Assembly: GCA_031255325.1 (NCBI GenBank)
Contig: JAIRST010000028.1
Location: forward strand, 1 to 6,257
Source of the DNA: Holosporales bacterium
GTDB taxonomy: Bacteria; Pseudomonadota; Alphaproteobacteria; UBA3830; JAIRMZ01
Reading direction: 5' to 3'
DNA length: 6,257 nucleotides
Under the pieces are notes generated by a model. The model did no database searches, had not been told where the DNA came from, and worked only from the letters and a program-made list of their open reading frames with translations. The translations under genes and the position numbers were made by a program. Below are positions 1 through 5,748 of the stretch, in pieces. The stretch's first letter is position 1, and every line of letters starts with the position of its first letter.

Positions 1-461
1 TGTACAGATTCAGCCTCACCAACAGTACCCCCTCCGATAAGATCTGTCCCCTCTTCCGCATATTTCCAGCCTTGGAGATAGAAGCCCGCCTCATTGACCA
101 GATGGCCTTCGCGGTCGGGGTGAAAAGATCCAACTCGGGTACACCCTACAGGAGCCTCTTGCCCCGCTGCTGTCCGCACCAGAAAAAACCCTTTCCCATC
201 TACCGCTAAATCTAAGTCCGATTGCGTGGATTTTATCATCCCTTGCACCCCTAAATTCTGGACGGTCTTTGCCAAGGATCCCCCGGGAGCCTGTGTCCCC
301 CTCTGCGAATCCATCGCTGTTACCATCGAAGTAAAGGATGTCTGTACCGCCTTATATCCTGTCGTATCTACATTGGCGATGTTATCCGAAATGGATCCCA
401 TCTTTTGTGTATGTGCCCGTAACCCTGCTACGGATGCTCCCATCGTTCCAAATAATGTCAT
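1..461 (-). CDS. flgE: Flagellar hook protein FlgE, N-terminal part (runs off left edge)
   Basis: FlgE is the subunit of the extracellular flagellar hook and is exported by the flagellar type III apparatus. Reading the minus strand from the ATG at 461-459 gives 153 codons that stay open to the window edge, so the C-terminal part is missing. The start MTLFGTMGASVAGLRAHTQK followed by MGSISDNIANVDTTGYK (residues 21-37) is the N-terminal rod/hook signature. The segment DLDLAVDGKGFFLV, then TRVGSFHPDREGHLVNEAGF and YLQGW, is the FlgE/F/G core. Its start (LFG..M..SVAGL) and YLQGW fit FlgE better than FlgF or FlgG, and they resemble alphaproteobacterial FlgE. The start is supported by GGAGG seven bases upstream. 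It is transcribed divergently from the nrd genes; flgK and flgL often follow flgE in such bacteria, but they would lie outside the window. No frameshift is visible. Confidence 0.93.
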   Translation of the reverse strand, partial: MTLFGTMGASVAGLRAHTQKMGSISDNIANVDTTGYKAVQTSFTSMVTAMDSQRGTQAPGGSLAKTVQNLGVQGMIKSTQSDLDLAVDGKGFFLVRTAAGQEAPVGCTRVGSFHPDREGHLVNEAGFYLQGWKYAEEGTDLIGGGTVGEAESV

Positions 462-468
462 AATATGT

Positions 469-473
469 CCTCC
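469..473 (-). promoter_or_regulatory. Ribosome binding site of flgE
   Basis: On the minus strand this reads GGAGG and sits 7 nt before the ATG at 461. It is a near-perfect Shine-Dalgarno sequence and fixes the flgE start. Confidence 0.85.
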
Positions 474-557
474 ACTCTCCTCAAATCATCCCATCCCTTA
501 TCTTCACTTAGGATAATTTGAAATGCTTAAAAAAATGTTACCACACTGGAAAATCTG

Positions 558-575
558 TAGCCAAAATGTGACCAA
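558..575 (-). promoter_or_regulatory. Possible sigma-54-like promoter of flgE
   Basis: The minus strand reads TTGGTCACATTTTGGCTA. It has the two invariant dinucleotides of sigma-54 promoters, GG and GC, with exactly 10 nt between them (GG at 573-572, GC at 561-560). The surrounding consensus TGGCAC-N5-TTGC is only partly met: CAC is replaced by TCA and TTGC by TGGC. Transcription would start near 548, giving a leader of about 87 nt. Hook genes are sigma-54 controlled in some alphaproteobacteria such as Caulobacter, so the context fits. A competing sigma-70 reading is TTGGCT-N18-TAACAT just downstream, equally imperfect. This is inference from spacing only. Confidence 0.35.
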
Positions 576-582
576 CCAGGGA

Positions 583-649
583 AAATATGCCCTCTAAATA
601 GGTGAAATATCCCTCCCCACATATATGCCTTCCCGTAAAAAATATCCCC
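583..649 (-). repeat. Four degenerate 10-bp direct repeats (RGGSATATWT) upstream of flgE
   Basis: Read on the minus strand, four copies with one orientation occur: GGGGATATTT (649-640), AGGCATATAT (630-621), AGGGATATTT (614-605) and GGGCATATTT (592-583). Start-to-start spacings are 19, 16 and 22 nt. They lie just upstream of the promoter candidate at 558-575, roughly -35 to -101 from the inferred start. Their shared orientation and placement suggest activator sites, but no known regulator motif is recognised. Confidence 0.35.
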
Positions 650-726
650 CTGCTTGAGAAAATAAGAAAATGCACGAGCGGGACGTCCAGGAGCGGTCAA
701 TTAGTAACACATTCGCCAATACAGAG

Positions 727-753
727 GTTTCTTTCTTATAAAAAAAGAAAGCC
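727..753. repeat. A/T-rich hairpin in the flgE-nrdD intergenic region
   Basis: CTTTCTT (731-737) and AAGAAAG (745-751) form a perfect 7-bp stem with a 7-nt A/T loop. A slipped register (TTTCTTT with AAAGAAA, flanked by GG and GCC) is also possible. No T tract follows on either strand, so it is not a good intrinsic terminator. Its role is unknown. Confidence 0.35.
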
Positions 754-915
754 TGGGTCCTATCCCTTAGAAAAAATCATCGTGTAATCGCGACAATGAA
801 AACTCCCCTCTGGAATACCCTCCCTCCTGAGGCATAAAATCAGACCCGTATCGGAAAAAGGGAGACGGGAAAATAAAATTATGGGCTTTGAGACTATTAA
901 CGAAATTAAGAACAC

Positions 916-940
916 AGAACGTTCTTCTCTTGAATCAAGA
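916..940. repeat. Two adjacent short perfect inverted repeats
   Basis: AGAACGTTCT (916-925) is a 10-bp perfect palindrome. Two bases later TCTTGAATCAAGA (928-940) is a perfect 6-1-6 inverted repeat. They lie about 200 bp upstream of the nrdD start. They could be operator sites, but neither matches a regulator consensus I can name with confidence. Confidence 0.25.
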
Positions 941-1081
941 CACTCAGAAAGAAACTCTGGGTAACTCTTTAAGGGGAATTTGAAGTACACTATCTTTATG
1001 AACCCCAAAAGGCAGAAATTTTTAAAGAAAAAGAAATGACAAACACACCTACAGTCATTATCCTTTTTCTTAGGCTTCGTG

Positions 1082-1087
1082 TATAAT
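1082..1087 (+). promoter_or_regulatory. Probable -10 element of the nrd operon promoter
   Basis: A perfect TATAAT lies at 1082-1087, 51 nt before the upstream-most nrdD ATG, and would start transcription near 1094. No clear TTGACA-like -35 is found 16-19 nt upstream (the region reads around CATTATCCTTTT), so an activator may be needed or the call may be wrong. Confidence 0.4.
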
Positions 1088-1130
1088 TTGCAGCAATAAG
1101 AGAGAGGTACGTCTACGTTCCTCAAATGCA

Positions 1131-1135
1131 AGGAG
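1131..1135 (+). promoter_or_regulatory. Ribosome binding site of nrdD
   Basis: AGGAG is 3 nt before the ATG at 1139 and 6 nt before the ATG at 1142. The usual spacing favours 1142, the second codon of a tandem ATGATG, as the true start. Confidence 0.7.
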
Positions 1136-1138
1136 AAA

Positions 1139-3184
1139 ATGATGCAAGAGAGCCAAAAATCGAATGCTATTATGACGAATCCTCTTCCGCAAGAGGTTAT
1201 CAAACGCAATGGAACAAAAGTCATTTTTGATGCGAATAAGATTCGTTCTGCCATTTTGCGAGCAGGTCTTGAAACAGGAGAATTTAAAGACGAAGAGGTG
1301 CAACTTCTTCTGGCGCAGGTACTTAAAGTATTACGCCATCGGTTTACCACAGCACTTCCGACAATCGAGCAAATTCAAGATACTGTCGAACAGACACTTA
1401 TTTCTGCAAATTTTTTCAAGACGGCTCGCGCCTATATTGTTTATCGTGAGCAACATTCAAAGCTCCGTCAAGATAATCAATCCCTTCTTGATGTCGTCTC
1501 CTCGGTCAATGAATACTTGGATCGGCTTGACTGGCGAGTCAAAGCAAATGCTAATCAGGGATATTCGCTTGGAGGGTTGATCCTCAATACTTCTGGAAAA
1601 GTTATCGCTAATTATTGGCTTAACCACGTTTATCCTGAGCACGTAGGCAGAGCACATCGTGAAGGGGATTTCCATATCCATGACTTGGATATGTTGTCTG
1701 GATACTGCGCAGGCTGGTCTTTACGCATGCTGTTGAACGAAGGGTTCAACGGTGTCCCCGGCAAGGCAGAAGCCGGTCCGCCGAAGCATTATTCAAGTGC
1801 TTTGGGGCAGATGGTGAATTTTTTAGGAACTCTGCAAAATGAGTGGGCAGGGGCACAAGCTTTTAGCTCTTTTGATACGTACCTTGCGCCGTTTGTGCGC
1901 AAGGATAGATTGCATTATAAAGACGTCAAACAAGGCTTGCAAGAATTTATTTATAATTTAAATGTGCCCTCACGTTGGGGAACGCAGACACCGTTTACAA
2001 ATTTGACGTTCGATTGGGTATGTCCAGAAGATTTACGGACTCAAATGCCGCTCATCAATGGGAAGGAGATGCCTTTTACCTATGGCGACCTTCAGAAAGA
2101 GATGGATATGCTTAATCGAGCCTATATTGAGGTTATGACGCAAGGAGACTCTAAAGGACGCGTTTTTACGTTTCCTATTCCGACCTATAACTTAACAAAA
2201 GATTTTCAGTGGGAAGGACCGAATACTGATGCTCTGTTCGAAATGACGGCGAAATATGGCCTTCCCTATTTTCAGAATTTTTTAAATTCCGATCTGGAAC
2301 CTAGAATGGTGCGTTCGATGTGTTGTCGTTTGCAGCTTGATGTGCGCGAGCTATTGAAACGTGGAAATGGTCTGTTCGGTTCGGCTGAGCAGACGGGATC
2401 TATTGGGGTCGTTACCTTGAATTGTGCGCGTATTGGATTCATGCACCAAGGAGATGAAGAGGGACTAAAAGCGCGTATTACAGAATTGTGTACGTTCGCA
2501 AAGCAAAGCCTAGAGATCAAGCGAAAAGTAATCCAACGGCATATGGATCAGGGATTATTTCCTTATGCGAAGCGTTACTTAGGCACATTGCGCAACCACT
2601 TTTCAACAATTGGAGCGAATGGTATCAATGAAATGATACGGAATTTCTCTCAAGATGCTTATGATATTACATCCTCAGAAGGGCATGCCTTTGCTTGTCG
2701 TATTTTGGATCATTTCCGGTCGTTACTCATCAAGTTTCAAGAAGAGACCGGACATATGTACAACTTTGAAGCGACGCCTGCTGAAGGGGCGACCTACCGA
2801 TTTGCTAAAGAAGACGCAAAACGCTTTCCGGGTATCCTGCAGGCGGGCACAAAAGAGGCGCCTTATTACACGAACTCGTCTCAGCTGCCAGTTGGATACA
2901 CCGATGATCCGTTTAAAGCTTTGGAATGCCAAGATTCTTTGCAAACGAAATACACAGGAGGCACCGTTTTACATCTGTATATGAATGAGCATGTTTCCAG
3001 TGCTGCTGTATGTCGAACTTTTGTTCGGCGTGTAGCAGAGCAATTCAGGCTTCCCTATTTTACGATAACGCCGACATTTTCTGTGTGTCCGGTTCATGGA
3101 TATATTGCAGGAGAATATAAATTCTGTCCTTTATGCGATGAATCGCTTATCATACAAAAACAGCGTATGCTATCAGTAGCATAG
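1139..3184 (+). CDS. nrdD: Anaerobic ribonucleoside-triphosphate reductase, catalytic chain lacking the glycyl-radical motif
   Basis: This is the class III ribonucleotide reductase large chain, 681 residues, which reduces NTPs to dNTPs in the cytoplasm without oxygen. Residues about 17-108 form an ATP cone (VIKRNGTKVIFDANKI), the allosteric site. The barrel follows, with HIHDLDMLSGYCAGW (residues 179-193, Cys190 likely catalytic) and NVPSRWGTQTPFTNLTFDW (275-293). The segment VRSMCCRLQL (391-400) holds the likely radical cysteine at Cys395 or Cys396, and GSIGVVTLNCARIGF (420-434) follows. Near the end, CPVHGY (650-655) and CPLC (663-666) form the presumed zinc site, three Cys plus possibly His653. 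The chain ends at residue 681 with no RVxGY motif, which is in the next ORF. The organisation resembles the Bdellovibrio-type class III family (TIGR02827), as I recall it. The tandem ATG allows a start at 1139 or 1142; the latter has better ribosome-site spacing. It heads a four-gene operon. Confidence 0.94.
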   Translation: MMQESQKSNAIMTNPLPQEVIKRNGTKVIFDANKIRSAILRAGLETGEFKDEEVQLLLAQVLKVLRHRFTTALPTIEQIQDTVEQTLISANFFKTARAYIVYREQHSKLRQDNQSLLDVVSSVNEYLDRLDWRVKANANQGYSLGGLILNTSGKVIANYWLNHVYPEHVGRAHREGDFHIHDLDMLSGYCAGWSLRMLLNEGFNGVPGKAEAGPPKHYSSALGQMVNFLGTLQNEWAGAQAFSSFDTYLAPFVRKDRLHYKDVKQGLQEFIYNLNVPSRWGTQTPFTNLTFDWVCPEDLRTQMPLINGKEMPFTYGDLQKEMDMLNRAYIEVMTQGDSKGRVFTFPIPTYNLTKDFQWEGPNTDALFEMTAKYGLPYFQNFLNSDLEPRMVRSMCCRLQLDVRELLKRGNGLFGSAEQTGSIGVVTLNCARIGFMHQGDEEGLKARITELCTFAKQSLEIKRKVIQRHMDQGLFPYAKRYLGTLRNHFSTIGANGINEMIRNFSQDAYDITSSEGHAFACRILDHFRSLLIKFQEETGHMYNFEATPAEGATYRFAKEDAKRFPGILQAGTKEAPYYTNSSQLPVGYTDDPFKALECQDSLQTKYTGGTVLHLYMNEHVSSAAVCRTFVRRVAEQFRLPYFTITPTFSVCPVHGYIAGEYKFCPLCDESLIIQKQRMLSVA

Positions 3185-3190
3185 AGGAGG
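3185..3190 (+). promoter_or_regulatory. Perfect Shine-Dalgarno for the glycyl-radical ORF
   Basis: AGGAGG begins directly after the nrdD stop codon (3182-3184) and lies 5 nt before the ATG at 3196. Such a strong, well-spaced site between the two reading frames is the main argument that the small ORF is translated as its own protein. Confidence 0.85.
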
Positions 3191-3195
3191 TAAAT

Positions 3196-3390
3196 ATGAC
3201 GACTGAAACAACTATTTCCTTAAAGGATGAGGAACGGCAGCCTTGCGAGGTGTGGACACGTGTGATGGGATATCACAGGCCTGTATCGGCTTTCAATGCA
3301 GGAAAAAAGAGTGAGCATGAGGAGCGGCAGTTCTTTAAGGAGCCTTGTGCTTCCACGCTGAATCAGGACTGTACCTGTCGTAATGAGTAA
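3196..3390 (+). CDS. Stand-alone glycyl-radical subunit of the anaerobic ribonucleotide reductase
   Basis: This 64-residue protein consists mainly of the C-terminal glycyl-radical segment normally found at the end of NrdD (NRDD-type domain). CEVWTRVMGYHRPVSAFN spans residues 17-34, followed by GKKSEHEERQFF (36-47). Gly25 in RVMGY is the expected radical glycine, to be activated by NrdG encoded immediately downstream. It presumably docks into the barrel of the long chain so that Gly25 can oxidise the active-site cysteine. It starts 11 nt after nrdD, in the -1 frame, behind AGGAGG. The frame is also open upstream to 3142, so an ancestral fusion or a frameshifted fusion product is conceivable. 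The tail has three more cysteines (51, 59, 61), including a CxC that could be redox-active or metal-binding. The family assignment is firm; the independent-subunit role is inference. It could be annotated as a second nrdD fragment. Confidence 0.88.
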   Translation: MTTETTISLKDEERQPCEVWTRVMGYHRPVSAFNAGKKSEHEERQFFKEPCASTLNQDCTCRNE

Positions 3391-4066
3391 TCTTTCATCG
3401 CTTCGTGTAGGGGGGCTTGTACCCCTCACGATGATTGATTTCCCTGGCCACCTTGCAGCTGTTGTTTTTTTGCAGGGGTGTCCATGGCAGTGTTTGTACT
3501 GTCAGAACCCTCATTTGCAAAAAGAAAAATCAGCAGAAAGTCTTTCTTCTTGGGAAGAGGTTGAAACGTTTTTAGCAACACGTAAAGGCAAACTTGATGG
3601 CGTTATTTTCAGTGGGGGAGAACCATTGCTCACGCCGCAAATAAGAGCGCTTGCAGAACGAGTTCATGCGTTGGGGTTTCTTGTTGCCCTCCATACGGGG
3701 GGAGCATTTCCTGAGCGGTTGTTGGATCTTTTGCCTCTTCTCAATTGGGTCGGATTTGACGTAAAGGTGCCTTTTTCTGAGTACGCTGCCATTACCCAAG
3801 TACCAAACAGCGGCCTCCTTGCAGAGCAAAGCCTTGACCTTCTTATAAACAGTAATATCCCGTTCGAAGTGCGCACAACAGCGCATCCTAATTTCCTATC
3901 ACAAGAAAAATTATGGATGTTAGTGCAAGAACTTATTCAGAAAGGTGTAGAGATATTTGCTTTGCAACGTGCTCGGGACCTTAAAGGAGATTATTTACCT
4001 GGGTTTTATGATCCTTCTTTTGTCGATACGTTACGCCCCTTGTTTAAGCATTTTATTTTGCGGTAA
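3383..4066 (+). CDS. nrdG: Anaerobic ribonucleotide reductase activating protein (radical SAM)
   Basis: This 227-residue radical SAM enzyme resembles the NrdG2 group (TIGR02495). It uses a [4Fe-4S] cluster and S-adenosylmethionine to abstract a hydrogen from the reductase glycine. MIDFPGHLAAVVFLQGCPWQ leads into the cluster motif CPWQCLYC (Cys33, Cys37, Cys40; CX3CX2C). SGGEP (77-81) contacts the SAM amino group, and FDVK (125-128) resembles the DxK motif of glycyl-radical activases. The length is normal for this group and no key residue is missing. The ATG at 3383 overlaps the last 8 nt of the glycyl-radical ORF, and no Shine-Dalgarno sequence is visible, so translation is probably coupled to that ORF, which would keep subunit and activase in proportion. 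The next gene follows after 8 nt. Confidence 0.93.
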   Translation: MSNLSSLRVGGLVPLTMIDFPGHLAAVVFLQGCPWQCLYCQNPHLQKEKSAESLSSWEEVETFLATRKGKLDGVIFSGGEPLLTPQIRALAERVHALGFLVALHTGGAFPERLLDLLPLLNWVGFDVKVPFSEYAAITQVPNSGLLAEQSLDLLINSNIPFEVRTTAHPNFLSQEKLWMLVQELIQKGVEIFALQRARDLKGDYLPGFYDPSFVDTLRPLFKHFILR

Positions 4067-4074
4067 TTTTTATC

Positions 4075-5115
4075 ATGGATCCTATCACCCATGCTTTATT
4101 CGGCGCTGTTGGAGCACGCTGCCTGCCTTTCACGAAAAAAGATCGGTCGGCTTGGATTATAGCGAGTATTTCTGCTGTATCTCCCGATTTAGATCTGCTT
4201 ATTCCGTGCAGTGGCAACTCTTTTGTAAAAGCTTCTTTGCATCGGTATTATACGCACGCTTTATCCTTTTTTCCTTTCGAGGCTTTGATTCTTACGGTAC
4301 TTTTCTGGTACCTGTATGATAAAAGGTTAGAGCGCATTAAAGTCTATACACTAGCTTTGTTTGGCTTGTGTTCCCATTTGTGTTTGGACATCATGACGAG
4401 CAGTGGACTCCCTTTCTTATGGCCTTTCACTCGGTGCCGTTTTACCTTCGATACATTCCCTATTGTCGATTTTTGTTTTTCTGCTTTTTTGCTAGTGGCT
4501 TTTATTGGCTTATGGTGGAATAGACGGACTCTCTGTGTTTTAGGGCTCGCTTTAACCATAGGGTATGGAGCTTTTGCCGTCGTTCAGCATGAGCGGGCGG
4601 CGTTTTGTCAGCAAACACTTTGTATAAGTCGTGGACATAGTGCTATTCGTGCGCGTGTGGTACCATCTCCTGGAAGCGTTTTGTTATGGCGATCTATATA
4701 CGAGTACGATGGGCGTTATTTTGTTGATGGAATGCGGCTAGGCAATACACCGATTTTTTATACAGGAGGAAATTTCCCAAAAGCCTCTTTGGAAGAATTT
4801 ACTCAATTTCGTGGTACAGCTTTTTATAAAGATTGCGCCCTCTTTTTCTGGCTGATGGGGGGATATGTTGCTGTTACAGCTCCAGGAAAACTTTCTGGTT
4901 TATGCCTGAGCCTCCTTCCGCATAAAAACGACATGCTTCCGTCAATTTGCATTGATAGGAAACCTAGTGCAACTTCTAAAGAAGCTCTACAAGAACCTAA
5001 AATCTATTTCCTAAAACGCGGCCGCAGCTGGAGCGCCCGTCTTCGGCGAGATGGAATAACGTTCCTGAAACTCCTCTGGACAGGAGAGATTGATAAAGCG
5101 GCCAACGCGAATTAA
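4075..5115 (+). CDS. YdjM-family (PF04307/COG1988) membrane-bound putative metal-dependent hydrolase
   Basis: This 346-residue inner-membrane protein begins MDPITHALFGAVGA, typical of the YdjM / COG1988 family. Family metal-binding motifs are all present: His6 in THA, PDLDLL (37-42), HRYYTHA (56-62), and SHLCLD (100-105). Hydrophobic segments near 66-82, 91-106, 130-147 and 152-170 suggest about four membrane helices. The C-terminal half is more polar and includes ARVVPSPGSVLLWRSIYEYD (193-212), a conserved-looking soluble region. Biochemical function is poorly known for the family; hydrolase activity is a prediction. The ATG lies 8 nt after nrdG with no clear ribosome site, so it is probably co-translated as the last gene of the nrd operon. 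Whether it is functionally tied to anaerobic dNTP synthesis cannot be told from sequence. A hairpin follows the stop codon. Confidence 0.82.
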   Translation: MDPITHALFGAVGARCLPFTKKDRSAWIIASISAVSPDLDLLIPCSGNSFVKASLHRYYTHALSFFPFEALILTVLFWYLYDKRLERIKVYTLALFGLCSHLCLDIMTSSGLPFLWPFTRCRFTFDTFPIVDFCFSAFLLVAFIGLWWNRRTLCVLGLALTIGYGAFAVVQHERAAFCQQTLCISRGHSAIRARVVPSPGSVLLWRSIYEYDGRYFVDGMRLGNTPIFYTGGNFPKASLEEFTQFRGTAFYKDCALFFWLMGGYVAVTAPGKLSGLCLSLLPHKNDMLPSICIDRKPSATSKEALQEPKIYFLKRGRSWSARLRRDGITFLKLLWTGEIDKAANAN

Positions 5116-5126
5116 ACAAGGCAACC

Positions 5127-5144
5127 TTTGGCCTTTCGGCCAGA
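5127..5144 (+). terminator. Hairpin after the nrd operon (weak terminator candidate)
   Basis: TTTGGCC (5127-5133), loop TTTC and GGCCAGA (5138-5144) form a 7-bp stem with one G-T pair, 11 nt after the stop codon at 5113-5115. No T tract follows (ATAGTAAGG), so termination here would be weak or factor dependent. It may instead protect the 3' end of the mRNA. Confidence 0.4.
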
Positions 5145-5226
5145 ATAGTAAGGATATTATAATAGATTTTTAGAAAATGTTTTCATTAAGCTTAAGGAAC
5201 TTATTATAAGAGAATGTATTCTAGTA

Positions 5227-5246
5227 AAAGTTTCTTCAGGAACTTT
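5227..5246. repeat. Short hairpin
   Basis: AAAGTTTC (5227-5234), loop TTCA and GGAACTTT (5239-5246) form an 8-bp stem with one G-T pair. No T tract follows on either strand. Function is unknown. Confidence 0.3.
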
Positions 5247-5449
5247 AAATGTGGACAAGGATTCTTCTAGAGTTTAAAGGAAAGAACTGGCTTATCTGAT
5301 TGATACGGAAGCGATGCATATTTTACGCTTTGCAGTGAGTTTTTTTATTGTGTAAGGGGTCTCGCGTGTAAGGAAAAATTCGGTCAAAAGATATATTGTT
5401 GCGTTAAAAAGAGGATTATTGGTCGTATAAGTATTTATGGTGAGGTATA

Positions 5450-5530
5450 ATGGGACTGGCCCCTATATCGGGTTTTAGAGGGATTGAAGGAAAATTTTCA
5501 AAAGTACGAAAGTATATTGTAACTAAATAG
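5450..5530 (+). CDS. Possible 26-residue small ORF, doubtful
   Basis: ATG at 5450 to TAG at 5528-5530 encodes a basic peptide beginning MGLAPISGFRGIEGKFSKVR. A weak AGG lies 4 nt before the ATG. The TATAAT at 5446-5451 overlaps the start codon, so that sequence cannot serve both as its promoter and its leader. I recognise no family. It may be chance or the remnant of a longer gene. Confidence 0.15.
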   Translation: MGLAPISGFRGIEGKFSKVRKYIVTK

Positions 5531-5652
5531 TAACGGAATTCTTACATTTGATAAAGGGAAAAACAAAGAACGAATGGCTCAAAGAGCCTATAGGAATATT
5601 AATTTCCGTACTTTTTGTAGATTTAGGGCTTTTTAGATAGGTTTCCTTTATG

Positions 5653-5748
5653 GTGCAAAGGTTGAGCTGGGTGTTTCTGTAAAAAATTCTTTCCTTTTAT
5701 TGAAGTATTCCCAGCTTTTTAAGTTTCTCTTTTAAGGTTTTTTTGCAC
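5653..5748 (+). repeat. Nested inverted repeats, possible structured RNA
   Basis: The outer pair is GTGCAAA (5653-5659) with TTTGCAC (5742-5748). The inner pair is AGCTGGG (5665-5671) with CCCAGCT (5710-5716), which runs into a T5 tract (5716-5720). Both are perfect 7-bp pairs in correct nesting order, so one RNA of about 96 nt could form both stems. No known RNA family is recognised, and chance is possible in such AT-rich sequence. Confidence 0.25.

Larger units (their letters stand above)
462..1138. other. Divergent intergenic region between flgE and nrdD, no supported gene
   Basis: This stretch of about 680 nt holds the leader and promoter candidates of flgE (left), the nrdD leader (right), an A/T hairpin near 727-753 and short inverted repeats at 916-940. 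Open frames exist on both strands (602-787 plus; 760-1350 minus) but lack a convincing ribosome binding site. The minus one also runs deep into nrdD and has a low-complexity translation rich in Phe, Cys and Lys. I see no NrdR-box-like palindrome pair and no TTGAT-N4-ATCAA (FNR-type) site. Confidence 0.6.

Noticed and set aside
226..516. Plus-strand open frame of 96 codons at the left edge
   Set aside because: It is antisense to flgE, whose identity is clear from the minus-strand protein.
695..706. GGTCAATTAGTA, resembling the complement of the 3' end of bacterial 23S rRNA
   Set aside because: Similarity stops after about 12 nt and the flanks do not match, so it is most likely chance rather than an rRNA remnant.
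602..787. Plus-strand open frame of 61 codons in the intergenic region
   Set aside because: No ribosome site is seen, the translation is unlike any family I know, and it overlaps the repeat cluster upstream of flgE.
910..924. GAAC-N3-GAAC-GTTC cluster as an alphaproteobacterial LexA (SOS) box
   Set aside because: The known box needs GTTC-N7-GTTC (or its complement GAAC-N7-GAAC). The spacing here is 3, so it does not fit.
1000..1138. NrdR or FNR sites in the nrdD leader
   Set aside because: I looked for paired NrdR-type 16-bp palindromes and TTGAT-N4-ATCAA and found neither.
760..1350. Long minus-strand open frame (196 codons)
   Set aside because: It runs antisense through the first 210 nt of nrdD, which is certain. 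The translation is low-complexity with Phe, Cys and Lys runs, and no ribosome site is visible.
5335..5348. T7 run at 5341-5347 after a weak AAGCG/CGCTT stem as a terminator
   Set aside because: The stem is only 5 bp with a 12-nt loop, and it is separated from the T run by about 9 nt.
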